NCBI RefSeq assembly: GCF_010882175.1
Contig: NZ_WKLH01000006.1
Span: 124,861-188,860 of the forward strand
Direction: 5' to 3'
DNA: 64,000 nt
Origin: Mangrovibacterium lignilyticum
GTDB taxonomy: Bacteria; Bacteroidota; Bacteroidia; Bacteroidales; Prolixibacteraceae
The translations under genes and the position numbers were made by a program. The notes beneath the pieces were generated by a model that had not been told where the DNA came from, did not search any database, and saw only the letters and a program-made list of their open reading frames with translations. Of the stretch, positions 16,638-24,679 are shown one piece after another. How positions within the stretch are numbered: position 1 is the stretch's first letter; every line of letters begins with the position of its first letter.

Positions 16638-18536
16638 TTAATATGCTCTTCCATCATTTCCCTCTACAAAATTAATAAAGGAAGTATTGACAACTTTATT
16701 TCCACCCGGAGTAGGATAATCACCTGTAAAATACCAATCACCCGTATCGTTCGGACAAGCTTTGTGCAAGTTCTCAACGCTTTGGTAAACGATGTCCACC
16801 TCTGCTTTACAGTCTTCTGGCTTCAACAGCTGAGCGATTTTCGCTGAAATCTGATCAGGAGTGAACTGACGGTAAATATCTTTCACGTAATTCACAATCT
16901 CCTCTTTCGGAAGATTTTGCTGAGCCTTACACTTATTATATACTTCGTCAATCAATGCCTCGTTGTCGTGATCCTTCAACAACTCAATCACTGCATTGAA
17001 AGCAATAAATTTGCTCAACACAGCCATATCAATTCCATAGCAGTCCGGATAACGAATTTGCGGAGCAGAAGAAACAACAATAATTTTCTTCGGATTCAAG
17101 CGATCCAAAATCTTCAGGATACTTTTCTTCAGTGTTGTTCCCCGCACAATCGAGTCATCAATAATCACCAAAGTGTCGGTTTTTTCCCTAACAACACCAT
17201 AAGTAACATCATACACGTGAGCGACCAGGTCATCGCGACTGGCATCGTCTGCGATAAAGGTACGCAACTTGGCATCCTTAATGGCAATCTTCTCAACGCG
17301 AGGTTCCAGCGAAATAATATTCTCTAAATCTTCTTCCGAAATATTCCCGTTTTTAGCCCTAATTTGTTCTTTTTTCCAAACCATCAAATGCTCGCGAATC
17401 CCAACCATCATCCCATAAAATGCGGTTTCTGAGGTATTCGGAATGTACGAAAAAACGGTATTCTTAATATCAAAATCAATGTCTTTCAAAATACGTGGTG
17501 CCAACAACTGCCCCAAAGCCTTCCGCTCCTGGTAAATGTCTTTATCGCTACCACGAGAGAAATAGATTCGTTCAAATGAACAGCTTTTCCGCTTATGTGG
17601 AACGCGAACAATCTGAGACGAAACACTGCCATCTTTCTTAATAATCAGCGCTTCACCCGGCTTCACTTGGTGAACGTCGCTATCCTTCACGTTCATTACC
17701 GTCTGAATAACAGGCCGCTCCGATGCAACTACGACAATCTCATCATCAATATAGTAATGAGCAGGACGAATACCCCAAGGGTCGCGGGCAACGAAGGCAT
17801 CACCATGACCAATCAAACCGGCCATTGCGTAACCACCATCCCAATCCTTGCTTGCATTCTCCAAGACGCTCTGCACGTCCAGTGTCTTCTCAATCAACGG
17901 AGAAATTTCACGATTTGAGAATCCTTCATTTTTATATTGACGGAAACGGAACTGGTTTTCTTCATCCAGGAAGTGTCCAACTTTTTCAAGAGCCGTAACC
18001 GTATCCGTATAATTTTTGGGATGCTGTCCCAATTCAATCAATCGTTGGAAAAGCTCATCAGTATTGGTTAGATTAAAGTTTCCGGCCAATACAAGTGTAC
18101 GCGACTTCCAGTTATTCTGACGCATCACCGGATGCACAAAATCAATACTGTTATTTCCGAACGTACCGTAGCGAAGGTGTCCTAAATAAAGCTCACCGGC
18201 ATAAGGTAAATGGTTATATACCCAATCCAGGTCGGTAATATTCTTTCCCGACTTCATCGCTTTTTTAACAGACTTACCAACTTTGGCGAACACATCCTGA
18301 ATTGGATTCTGCTCAATAGAACGATAGCGGTGTATATATTCCTGTCCCGGGTTCAAGTTCAATTTAACACTAACCACTCCGGCTCCATCCTGTCCGCGGT
18401 TGTGTTGTTTTTCCATCAATAAATAAAGCTTGTTCAAGCCATATTGCCAAGTTCCGTACTTCTCCTGATAATAGCTTAACGGCTTCCTCAACCGGATCAG
18501 GGCAATACCACATTCGTGTTTAATCAATTCACTCAT
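16638..18536 (-). CDS. purF: Amidophosphoribosyltransferase, long form
   Basis: First committed enzyme of purine synthesis: glutamine plus PRPP give phosphoribosylamine. The 632-residue product has an N-terminal Ntn glutaminase domain with candidate nucleophile Cys9 (HECGIALIRL), HNRGQDGAGV and LGHLRYGTFG. The C-terminal phosphoribosyltransferase domain carries the PRPP loop VIIDDSIVRGTT near residues 455-467. It is longer than E. coli PurF (about 500). Bacteroidota often carry a second, shorter PurF elsewhere, so which one supplies the purine pathway is open. Its ATG overlaps the SPOR gene stop by one base. Confidence 0.85.
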   Translation of the reverse strand: MSELIKHECGIALIRLRKPLSYYQEKYGTWQYGLNKLYLLMEKQHNRGQDGAGVVSVKLNLNPGQEYIHRYRSIEQNPIQDVFAKVGKSVKKAMKSGKNITDLDWVYNHLPYAGELYLGHLRYGTFGNNSIDFVHPVMRQNNWKSRTLVLAGNFNLTNTDELFQRLIELGQHPKNYTDTVTALEKVGHFLDEENQFRFRQYKNEGFSNREISPLIEKTLDVQSVLENASKDWDGGYAMAGLIGHGDAFVARDPWGIRPAHYYIDDEIVVVASERPVIQTVMNVKDSDVHQVKPGEALIIKKDGSVSSQIVRVPHKRKSCSFERIYFSRGSDKDIYQERKALGQLLAPRILKDIDFDIKNTVFSYIPNTSETAFYGMMVGIREHLMVWKKEQIRAKNGNISEEDLENIISLEPRVEKIAIKDAKLRTFIADDASRDDLVAHVYDVTYGVVREKTDTLVIIDDSIVRGTTLKKSILKILDRLNPKKIIVVSSAPQIRYPDCYGIDMAVLSKFIAFNAVIELLKDHDNEALIDEVYNKCKAQQNLPKEEIVNYVKDIYRQFTPDQISAKIAQLLKPEDCKAEVDIVYQSVENLHKACPNDTGDWYFTGDYPTPGGNKVVNTSFINFVEGNDGRAY

Positions 18537-19000
18537 TACTTGTTTGAATCTGCAGTGTATAATTTTGGAAACTGAATCAAATCCGGCACAATAAACGCAT
18601 TCGGATAATTCTTTTTAATTCTCTCTTTCATTCTCAAAGCCTGGCTTTTAGTCCGGCAGTCGCCAACACGGATTTTAAAGTTGGGGCTTTGAAAGGTCAT
18701 ATAGGCAGGTAGATCGGGATAAATCCGAAGAAATTCGGTTCGGACCTTCATTGCTTCCTGACGGGCGCGTACCCCCGAACTGAAAAAAATCTCCAACCGG
18801 AAACCATCGGTTCCTTCTTTCCTTTTATTCATTTCAATATGATTATTCAACAGCGTATCAATTCGTGAATCCTGCTGAATATCAAGCTCTTTCAATAGGG
18901 ATTTTTCAGTTGAAGTTTTGGCAGGTTTGTAGGGAGTCTCCTGAGCGTTAACGCTCAACTGAATTAAGAAAAAGATGATCCCAACAATAGGTAACTTCAT
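18536..19000 (-). CDS. Exported SPOR-domain protein
   Basis: A 154-residue protein with an N-terminal signal peptide (MKLPIVGIIFFLIQLSVNAQ) and a C-terminal SPOR-like fold: FRLEIFFSSGVRARQEAMKVRTEF followed by FKIRVGDCRTKSQALRMKERI. SPOR domains bind glycan strands stripped of peptides at division sites, so a periplasmic cell-wall role is likely. It is translationally coupled to purF through TAATG (18538-18534), an odd functional pairing. Confidence 0.75.
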   Translation of the reverse strand: MKLPIVGIIFFLIQLSVNAQETPYKPAKTSTEKSLLKELDIQQDSRIDTLLNNHIEMNKRKEGTDGFRLEIFFSSGVRARQEAMKVRTEFLRIYPDLPAYMTFQSPNFKIRVGDCRTKSQALRMKERIKKNYPNAFIVPDLIQFPKLYTADSNK

Positions 19001-19020
19001 AGAGTCGACTTTTAAAGGTG

Positions 19021-19049
19021 CAAATATAATGCGAATTGATTTAATACAA
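19021..19049 (-). promoter_or_regulatory. Promoter of the SPOR-purF operon
   Basis: On the minus strand TATATTTG (19028-19021) is a perfect TAnnTTTG element, with TTG (19049-19047) 18 bp upstream. Predicted start of transcription is about 19013, leaving a leader of about 14 nt before the ATG at 19000. Confidence 0.6.
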
Positions 19050-19356
19050 GAATTGATTGTTTTTTAATGCCTATGAAAGACGAAAAATTCACAATTATTT
19101 TCATCTTTCAAAGCCAAACTATTTTGATCTGAAATAAGACAACAGCAATATTCCGGCCAAGAACGATAAATGTTACAGCTCATTGAGATAATCTTAAAGA
19201 TAATTTTATCTCAATTTCTTCAATTACTCGTCAAATCGGATCATCCGACTGAAATTCTTTAGCCATATTTGCATTTTACAGCCTTTGGGTTTAGTTGTCT
19301 TAAACAATCAAACAGGCATCTCATTTTAACAAGTAAACTTCATTTTATTAGACACT
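19050..19356. other. Intergenic region between divergent operons
   Basis: AT-rich gap without a plausible gene. It contains the inverted repeat at 19182-19215 (separate entry) and CATATTTG at 19264-19271, one mismatch from TAnnTTTG, which could drive the plus-strand gene at 19357. Confidence 0.5.
19182..19215. promoter_or_regulatory. Inverted repeat, possible operator
   Basis: ATTGAGATAA (19182-19191) and its exact reverse complement TTATCTCAAT (19206-19215) are separated by 14 bp. There is no T-run directly after it, so it is not an obvious terminator. Position upstream of the plus-strand operon at 19357 suggests a binding site for a dimeric regulator; this is inference. Confidence 0.4.
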
Positions 19357-19722
19357 ATGAGCGACTTGATCAATGATTTTAAAGAATATCGTGAAAAAAT
19401 GAACGATAAAATTCTCGGCTCAGGCAACAAAGTCATGAAGAGGATTTACAGTGTCGACACACTGGCTTACCAGAAAGGAGCCCTATCGCAACAAACCAAA
19501 GAAATGCTGGGGCTGGTTTCTTCGATGGTTTTACGTTGCGACGACTGCATCAAATATCACCTTGAAAAATGTCACGAATTAGGAATTACGAACGAGGAAA
19601 TTTTTGAAGTATTTTCTATTGCAAACCTTGTTGGCGGTACGATTGTTATTCCTCATACTCGCCGGGCAGTAGAATATTGGGAAGCCTTAAACGAAAAGGC
19701 GGGAATTAATACAAACTCTTAA
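19357..19722 (+). CDS. Carboxymuconolactone decarboxylase family (AhpD-like) protein
   Basis: All-helical protein of 121 residues with the AhpD-type redox motif C61-D-D-C64 followed by H68 (RCDDCIKYHL), which in AhpD supports peroxidase or disulfide-reductase chemistry. A role in thiol or peroxide metabolism is likely, but no substrate can be named. It is followed 11 bp later by a NifX-like protein, so the two are probably co-transcribed. Confidence 0.85.
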   Translation: MSDLINDFKEYREKMNDKILGSGNKVMKRIYSVDTLAYQKGALSQQTKEMLGLVSSMVLRCDDCIKYHLEKCHELGITNEEIFEVFSIANLVGGTIVIPHTRRAVEYWEALNEKAGINTNS

Positions 19723-19733
19723 AAACAACGACA

Positions 19734-20048
19734 ATGATAGCAATTAGTGCAACCGATAAAAAACTTACAGCGAGCATGGACATTCGTTTTGGACGCAGTC
19801 CGTACTTTTTATTAACCGATGGGGTTGTTACGCGTTTTATTAGTAATCCTTATTGCCTGGATGAAGGCAATGTTGCTCCCCGCGTAGTTGATTTACTTAA
19901 AAAGCAGGAAGTATCGAAACTTGTTACCGGCGAAATCGGATCGAAAGCCAAAATCCGCCTCGATGAAAAGAAAATTCAGATCATCATGCTTTCGGAAGAC
20001 AAAATCAGTTTACAGCACGTGTTGAAAAAAATGAATTTATCACGCTAA
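19734..20048 (+). CDS. NifX/NifB-type dinitrogenase cofactor-domain protein
   Basis: Small 104-residue protein with the fold of the dinitrogenase iron-molybdenum cofactor family (PF02579): MIAISATDKKLTASMDIRFGRSPYFLL at the start and a central LVTGEIGSKAKIRL. There is no nitrogenase gene nearby. Such stand-alone proteins are common in anaerobes and are thought to carry or protect metal clusters. Function unknown; probably one unit with the AhpD-like gene upstream. Confidence 0.8.
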   Translation: MIAISATDKKLTASMDIRFGRSPYFLLTDGVVTRFISNPYCLDEGNVAPRVVDLLKKQEVSKLVTGEIGSKAKIRLDEKKIQIIMLSEDKISLQHVLKKMNLSR

Positions 20049-20053
20049 ATTCG

Positions 20054-20596
20054 TTAAGCTTCCTTTGCAGCTTCAATGTACAATTCCCGATTTAAAAAAG
20101 GGATCAAAGCCAACAGTGCAGCTTGTTGGTAGAGCGACTCCCTGGTTAAACGATCTTGTGTTAAAAGCCCAACTGCTCCGTTTTGCTGTTTGGAGTTTTG
20201 TTTCTTGAAAACAAGATCGTCGGCATCGCCCAGTTCCATTCCTTGTACAATCAATTCCCGAATTGACGGAGGCAGCTCGAATGTAGCGGTACGGGCGTGA
20301 GACTCAAAATCGTCATTTGCGATTACGATCCATGCAAAAGCGAACAAGCGATCGTTGTGCAAAGAAACGCCACCTTCAATACCGGCATAAAAGCTCGCTC
20401 CCGGGACCAATTGTCTTGCGTGCTGTGCTCGGTTTATCGCTCCCTGCAAGGTTTCATCTTCAGTCATAGGCTGATCGGATACTCCAGAAGAAACAGAAAC
20501 CGGAACAACCTCCAACTCAGAATCGAAACAAGCTAAAAAGGAATTCAACACTGCGTTAACTTTAACCGGATTTTTAGACGCGACAACAATTTTCAT
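20054..20596 (-). CDS. Inosine/xanthosine triphosphatase (YjjX/NTPase family)
   Basis: House-cleaning pyrophosphatase-fold enzyme that hydrolyses non-canonical purine nucleoside triphosphates. The 180-residue product starts MKIVVASKNPVKVNAV, the YjjX signature, and contains SDQPMTEDETLQGAINRA and FYAGIEGG. I chose the ATG at 20596; the longer frame to 20722 adds a 42-residue Cys/Phe-rich stretch that overlaps the divergent GNAT gene and is not family-like. Confidence 0.85.
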   Translation of the reverse strand: MKIVVASKNPVKVNAVLNSFLACFDSELEVVPVSVSSGVSDQPMTEDETLQGAINRAQHARQLVPGASFYAGIEGGVSLHNDRLFAFAWIVIANDDFESHARTATFELPPSIRELIVQGMELGDADDLVFKKQNSKQQNGAVGLLTQDRLTRESLYQQAALLALIPFLNRELYIEAAKEA

Positions 20597-20668
20597 AACA
20601 GAATAGAATCGGATTAAAAGCAATAAAACTACCTTTACTTTCCGAATCTTCAAACTAAAAACGCAAGA

Positions 20669-21115
20669 ATGGACATCAGAAAAGCTCAACCGGAAGATGC
20701 ATCTGTGATTACAGAATTTCAACTGGCCATGGCACTCGAAACAGAAAATTTAAAACTTAACAAGGAAACAGTAAGCAGCGGTGTCGAAGCTGTTTTTGCC
20801 GATCCGTCCAAAGGAAACTATTACATCACTGAAATTGAAGGGCATGTTGTTGCCTCGCTGCTCACAACTTTTGAGTGGAGCGACTGGAGAAACGGGACTG
20901 TTCTTTGGATTCAATCGGTTTACGTATTGCCCGAATTTCGGAAATTGGGAATTTATTCAAACATGTACCAACATATTCAGGAACTGGTAATGACTGACGA
21001 AAACCTCAAAGGAATTCGCTTGTATGCCGAAAAAACAAATGACACAGCCCATCTGGTTTACGAAAAATCAGGGATGAGCGCCGAACACTACCAACTATAC
21101 GAGTGGCTAAAATAA
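20669..21115 (+). CDS. GNAT family N-acetyltransferase
   Basis: A 148-residue protein with the GNAT core: MDIRKAQPEDASVITEFQ at the start, the strand TVLWIQSVYVLPEFRKLGIYSNMYQHI (acetyl-CoA loop R/K-x-x-G-I/x-x) and a C-terminal YEKSGM segment. Substrate unknown. It is followed 6 bp later by the MbfA-like gene. Confidence 0.85.
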   Translation: MDIRKAQPEDASVITEFQLAMALETENLKLNKETVSSGVEAVFADPSKGNYYITEIEGHVVASLLTTFEWSDWRNGTVLWIQSVYVLPEFRKLGIYSNMYQHIQELVMTDENLKGIRLYAEKTNDTAHLVYEKSGMSAEHYQLYEWLK

Positions 21116-21121
21116 AACCCC

Positions 21122-22003
21122 ATGGAACGCAAACCATTATCACCCGAAACCCGCAAGCAACTCATTGTTGCACAACGCACCGAAATTACCGAACACCATA
21201 TTTATAAACGTCTGGCAAAAAGAATCAAGGACAAAAAAAATGCTCAAGTTCTTGAGCAAATTGCCGAAGACGAATTGCGTCATTACAATATTTGGAAAAA
21301 ATATACCGATCGTGAGGTCACTCCCAGCAAATGGGAAATCAAGAAATTCTATTGGATAGCACAGATTTTCGGTCTTACTTTCGGCATTAAATTGCTCGAA
21401 AAGTCGGAAGAACGGGCGCAGATCAATTATCACGAAATTGGAAAAGAAATTCCGGAAGCGATTCAAATTGGAAAAGAAGAGAATGAGCACGAAGACCGGC
21501 TAATCGCGATGATTCACGAAGAAAAGCTGGAGTACATCGGATCCATTGTTCTGGGATTAAACGACGCTTTGGTTGAAATACTGGGAACGCTTGCCGGTTT
21601 GACCTTTGCCCTTCAAAATACAAAACTGGTCGCATTAGCTGGAATCATTGCCGGAATTGCCGGTGCCCTCTCCATGTCATCCTCCGAATATTTATCCAAC
21701 AAATCGGAGGGGAACAACGATGGAGCAATGAAATCGGCATTTTTCACGGGAATAGCATACCTCGTAGCGGTCGTATTCCTTGTGGCGCCTTACCTCATTT
21801 TTGTTTCTCCCTTTACAGCGTTGGGAGTAGCTGTTTTCGATTCAATATTGGTTGTTTTCTTTTATAGTTATTACATTTCGGTGGCAAACGACCAACCTTT
21901 CCGCAAACGATTTACGGAGATGGTTGTTTTAAGTACAGTGGTGGGATTAATCTCATTTGGTCTGGGCTATTTAGTTCGGGTGATGTTTGGGATCGAAGTT
22001 TAA
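21122..22003 (+). CDS. MbfA-like fusion: ferritin-like domain plus VIT1/CCC1 transporter
   Basis: The 293-residue product joins an N-terminal ferritin/rubrerythrin-like four-helix domain (about residues 10-140) to a C-terminal VIT1/CCC1-type membrane domain with about five segments. Metal-ligand candidates are E24, E51-x-x-H54 (EDELRH), E-rich EKSEERAQINYHE, and ENEHEDRL. The transporter part shows LGLNDALVEILGTLAGLTFAL and MSSSEYLSNKSEG, typical of the family. MbfA proteins of alphaproteobacteria export iron and protect against iron/peroxide stress, so the same role is inferred here. Confidence 0.85.
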   Translation: MERKPLSPETRKQLIVAQRTEITEHHIYKRLAKRIKDKKNAQVLEQIAEDELRHYNIWKKYTDREVTPSKWEIKKFYWIAQIFGLTFGIKLLEKSEERAQINYHEIGKEIPEAIQIGKEENEHEDRLIAMIHEEKLEYIGSIVLGLNDALVEILGTLAGLTFALQNTKLVALAGIIAGIAGALSMSSSEYLSNKSEGNNDGAMKSAFFTGIAYLVAVVFLVAPYLIFVSPFTALGVAVFDSILVVFFYSYYISVANDQPFRKRFTEMVVLSTVVGLISFGLGYLVRVMFGIEV

Positions 22004-22037
22004 ATGAAACAAGCGAATTTCAGAAACAGGACTAGTT

Positions 22038-22706
22038 GTGAGTACAGAATTGATGAAAATGATCCTGGAAGGGGAACACCAGCACCAGGACTTCAAATAT
22101 TGCATCAGCGATTCGAGGAAAATCGCCCGTTCGCTGGTAGCCTTCGCCAATACCGATGGCGGCAGGCTGTTGATTGGCGTTAAGGATAATGGGAATATTG
22201 CCGGCGTTCGTTCAGACGAAGAGTATTACATGATTGAGTCGGCCGCCAAGATCTTCAGCAAACCGGAAATAAACTTCAGTACCAAACAACATATTGTCAA
22301 CAAAAAAGTAGTTCTCGAGATTATTGTCGAAAGAAGCCCTGATAAACCACACTTCGCCCAGGATGAACATGACAAATGGTGGGCCTATTACCGACTTGAC
22401 GATGAAAATAAACTCGCCAATAAAATCATGATCGAAGTATGGAAAAAACAAAAAAGGCACAAAGGGATCCTCATTAATTATTCGGACGATGAAAAATTCC
22501 TGCTCGACTACCTTTCTCAAAATGAAAGCATCAGTCATTCAGCTTTTTCCCGAAAAGCACGAATCACGTATATCCAAGCAGAAAAAATTCTATCCGATTT
22601 TATTGTATTGGGAATTATTCAGCCCGTCTTCGGCGATAAACAAATACGCTATGCCTTAGCTGACAACTTTGATCGAGAACAGTGGGATCGGTCTGAATCG
22701 GCCTGA
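22038..22706 (+). CDS. AlbA_2 (schlafen-type) domain protein with C-terminal winged helix
   Basis: A 222-residue soluble protein. The N-terminal 120 residues match the AlbA_2 / divergent AAA_4 domain: EHQHQDFKYCI, RSLVAFANTDGGRLLIGVKDNGNIAGV and KVVLEIIVERSPDKPHF. The C-terminus (LDYLSQNESISHSAFSRKA...LSDFIVLGIIQPV) resembles a winged helix like that of FtsK-gamma. Nucleic-acid binding or regulation is likely; no target is known. The GTG at 22038 or the ATG at 22053 could be the start. It follows the MbfA-like gene by 34 bp. Confidence 0.75.
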   Translation: MSTELMKMILEGEHQHQDFKYCISDSRKIARSLVAFANTDGGRLLIGVKDNGNIAGVRSDEEYYMIESAAKIFSKPEINFSTKQHIVNKKVVLEIIVERSPDKPHFAQDEHDKWWAYYRLDDENKLANKIMIEVWKKQKRHKGILINYSDDEKFLLDYLSQNESISHSAFSRKARITYIQAEKILSDFIVLGIIQPVFGDKQIRYALADNFDREQWDRSESA

Positions 22707-22791
22707 TCAAAAATTCACACTTTTGTAATTTTTACTTCATTAGTTTACTAATTATACAATATACTTTTATCGCCACATAAAACAATTAATA

Positions 22792-23946
22792 ATGAAAAGA
22801 CTATTAACACTGGTAATCGCTCTCGCCTTTACCGGAAGTTTATTTGCACAGGAAAACTACAAAACAGTTACGAAGGAAGATTCCTTAAAAATCTACCACG
22901 GAAATATCAGCTATCCGGTAAAGAACTATGTTGATGCACCGAAGAGCAAGCGACCTAAAAACATCATTTTCATGATTGGTGATGGCATGGGAACAGCTCA
23001 ATTTTATGCCGGACTTACGGCCAACCATGGCAACCTGTTTCTGAACAATTTCAAACATGTTGGCTTCTCAAGAACACAATCGGCTAACAACTACATCACG
23101 GATTCGGCAGCCGGTGGAACAGCGTTGTCAAGCGGTTATCGCACCTACAATGGAGCAATCGGCGTGGATACAGATACTGTTGCGCACTCAACAATGCTGG
23201 AAATAGCCGAAGAAAAAGGACTCGCTACAGGGCTGATCTCTACTTCTGCCATCACACATGCTACTCCGGCTTCTTTTATTGCTCATCAACCTTCGCGCAA
23301 CATGTACGAAGAAATTGCCGGCGACTTTCTGAATACCGACATCGATGTGTTTATCGGTGGCGGATACAAACATTTCACCGAGCGTAAAGACGGCCGCGAC
23401 CTGACTGCTGATTTAAAAATGAAGGGTTATGTTGTTTTACAGGACATGAAGGAAATTGAAAAAGTGAAATCGGGCAAACTGGTCGGATTAACTGCAGAGG
23501 AGCATAATCCGGTCGCATCGGAACGCAACAACATGCTCGTTCGTTCAACAGAAACAGCATTGAATATCCTACAGCAAAATAAGAAAGGCTACTTTATCAT
23601 GATTGAAGGATCGCAAATTGACTGGGGTGGACACCAAAACAACACCAATTATGTGGTGGAAGAAATGTTGGATTTTGACCAGGCAATTGGTAAAGCCCTT
23701 GAATTTGCAGCTAAGGACGGCGAAACTTTGATTGTGATTACAGCTGACCACGAGACCGGAGGAATGGCTCTTACCGGTGGCAATATGAAAACCGGCATGG
23801 TACAAGGCTCGTTTATTTACGGACATCACACAGGAGTGATGGTACCTGTATTTGCTTTTGGCCCCGGTGCCGATCAATTTACAGGAATCATGAAAAATGA
23901 AGATATCGGTAAAAAACTGATTAGCTTCATCACGAATAAAAAGTAA
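22792..23946 (+). CDS. Alkaline phosphatase, secreted
   Basis: PhoA-type metal-dependent phosphomonoesterase. The 384-residue product has a signal peptide (MKRLLTLVIALAFTGSLFAQ), the metal site IFMIGDGMG, the nucleophile Ser105 in TDSAAGGTALSSG, EGSQIDWGGH, and the metal-binding ITADHETGGM and YGHHTGVMVPVFA. At this length it lacks the large insertions of some alkaline phosphatases. It is expected in the periplasm, scavenging phosphate. No Pho-box-like signal was identified upstream. Confidence 0.93.
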   Translation: MKRLLTLVIALAFTGSLFAQENYKTVTKEDSLKIYHGNISYPVKNYVDAPKSKRPKNIIFMIGDGMGTAQFYAGLTANHGNLFLNNFKHVGFSRTQSANNYITDSAAGGTALSSGYRTYNGAIGVDTDTVAHSTMLEIAEEKGLATGLISTSAITHATPASFIAHQPSRNMYEEIAGDFLNTDIDVFIGGGYKHFTERKDGRDLTADLKMKGYVVLQDMKEIEKVKSGKLVGLTAEEHNPVASERNNMLVRSTETALNILQQNKKGYFIMIEGSQIDWGGHQNNTNYVVEEMLDFDQAIGKALEFAAKDGETLIVITADHETGGMALTGGNMKTGMVQGSFIYGHHTGVMVPVFAFGPGADQFTGIMKNEDIGKKLISFITNKK

Positions 23947-24022
23947 GATCCTCTGTTTGCTGATGAGCAAACAATAATTGAACTGATCGCTAATTTATAA
24001 GCGATACAAATACCTTCCCATT

Positions 24023-24057
24023 TGGCCGAACAGAAAAACTGTTTGGCCATTTTTTTA
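24023..24057 (+). terminator. Intrinsic terminator after alkaline phosphatase
   Basis: Eleven-base-pair stem TGGCCGAACAG / CTGTTTGGCCA (one G-T pair) with an AAAAA loop, followed by eight Ts. Confidence 0.9.
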
Positions 24058-24065
24058 TAATTTTG
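24058..24065 (+). promoter_or_regulatory. -7 element TAATTTTG before mntP
   Basis: Perfect TAnnTTTG match directly after the terminator T-run, 19 bp upstream of the mntP ATG. This implies a short leader with no room for a manganese riboswitch. Confidence 0.6.
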
Positions 24066-24084
24066 CCGCTCAAATCGCTGCTGA

Positions 24085-24648
24085 ATGTATTACACAACCA
24101 TCATTATACTGGCCATGGGATTATCGGTTGATTCGTTTGCCGTATCTGTCACCAGTGGTCTAAGTCTTCCTAAAATTCGTTTTTTCGAAGCCGCCAAACT
24201 GGCTTTCTTGTTAGCCCTTTTTCAAGCGATGATGCCGGTTTTAGGTTGGTTGATTGAAAATAGCATCAAACAATGGATTGAGCCGATTGATCATTGGATT
24301 GCATTTGGAATGCTGTCGCTGATCGGAACCAAAATGATTTTGGAAAATCTGAAAGAAAAGCAAGAGAAAAAGATTCTGGATCCGATGATCTTCAAAGTCG
24401 CGGTGGTCCTTGCCTTTGCCACCAGTATTGACGCGATGGCTGTTGGGTTCAGTATGGCATTGATTATGGACCGAATTACACCTGCAGTCATCATTATTGG
24501 CAGTGTCACCTTTACCGCTTCGATGCTCGGAATATTAATTGGAAAGAAGACTGGTCCCCGTGTTTCGAAATATGCTGAAATTATTGGCGGTCTTGTATTA
24601 ATTACTATCGGGATAAAAATACTGCTTGAACATCTAATGGCTTCTTGA
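24085..24648 (+). CDS. mntP: Manganese efflux pump MntP
   Basis: Small integral membrane exporter of Mn2+. The 187-residue product has six membrane segments in two repeats. Each repeat carries the family aspartate motif: AMGLSVDSFAVSVTSGL at residues 11-27 and AFATSIDAMAVGFSMAL around 112-128. Length and topology match E. coli MntP. It has its own predicted promoter. Confidence 0.93.
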   Translation: MYYTTIIILAMGLSVDSFAVSVTSGLSLPKIRFFEAAKLAFLLALFQAMMPVLGWLIENSIKQWIEPIDHWIAFGMLSLIGTKMILENLKEKQEKKILDPMIFKVAVVLAFATSIDAMAVGFSMALIMDRITPAVIIIGSVTFTASMLGILIGKKTGPRVSKYAEIIGGLVLITIGIKILLEHLMAS

Positions 24649-24679
24649 TACATTTACGGGCTTTTAAAAGAATCCTTTC

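Noticed and set aside
20597-20722. Longer start of the YjjX-type gene
   Set aside because: Adds 42 non-family residues and overlaps the divergent GNAT gene; MKIVVASKNPVKV is the family start.
23947-24084. yybP-ykoY manganese riboswitch before mntP
   Set aside because: The space is taken by the upstream terminator and a -7 element; the predicted leader is too short.
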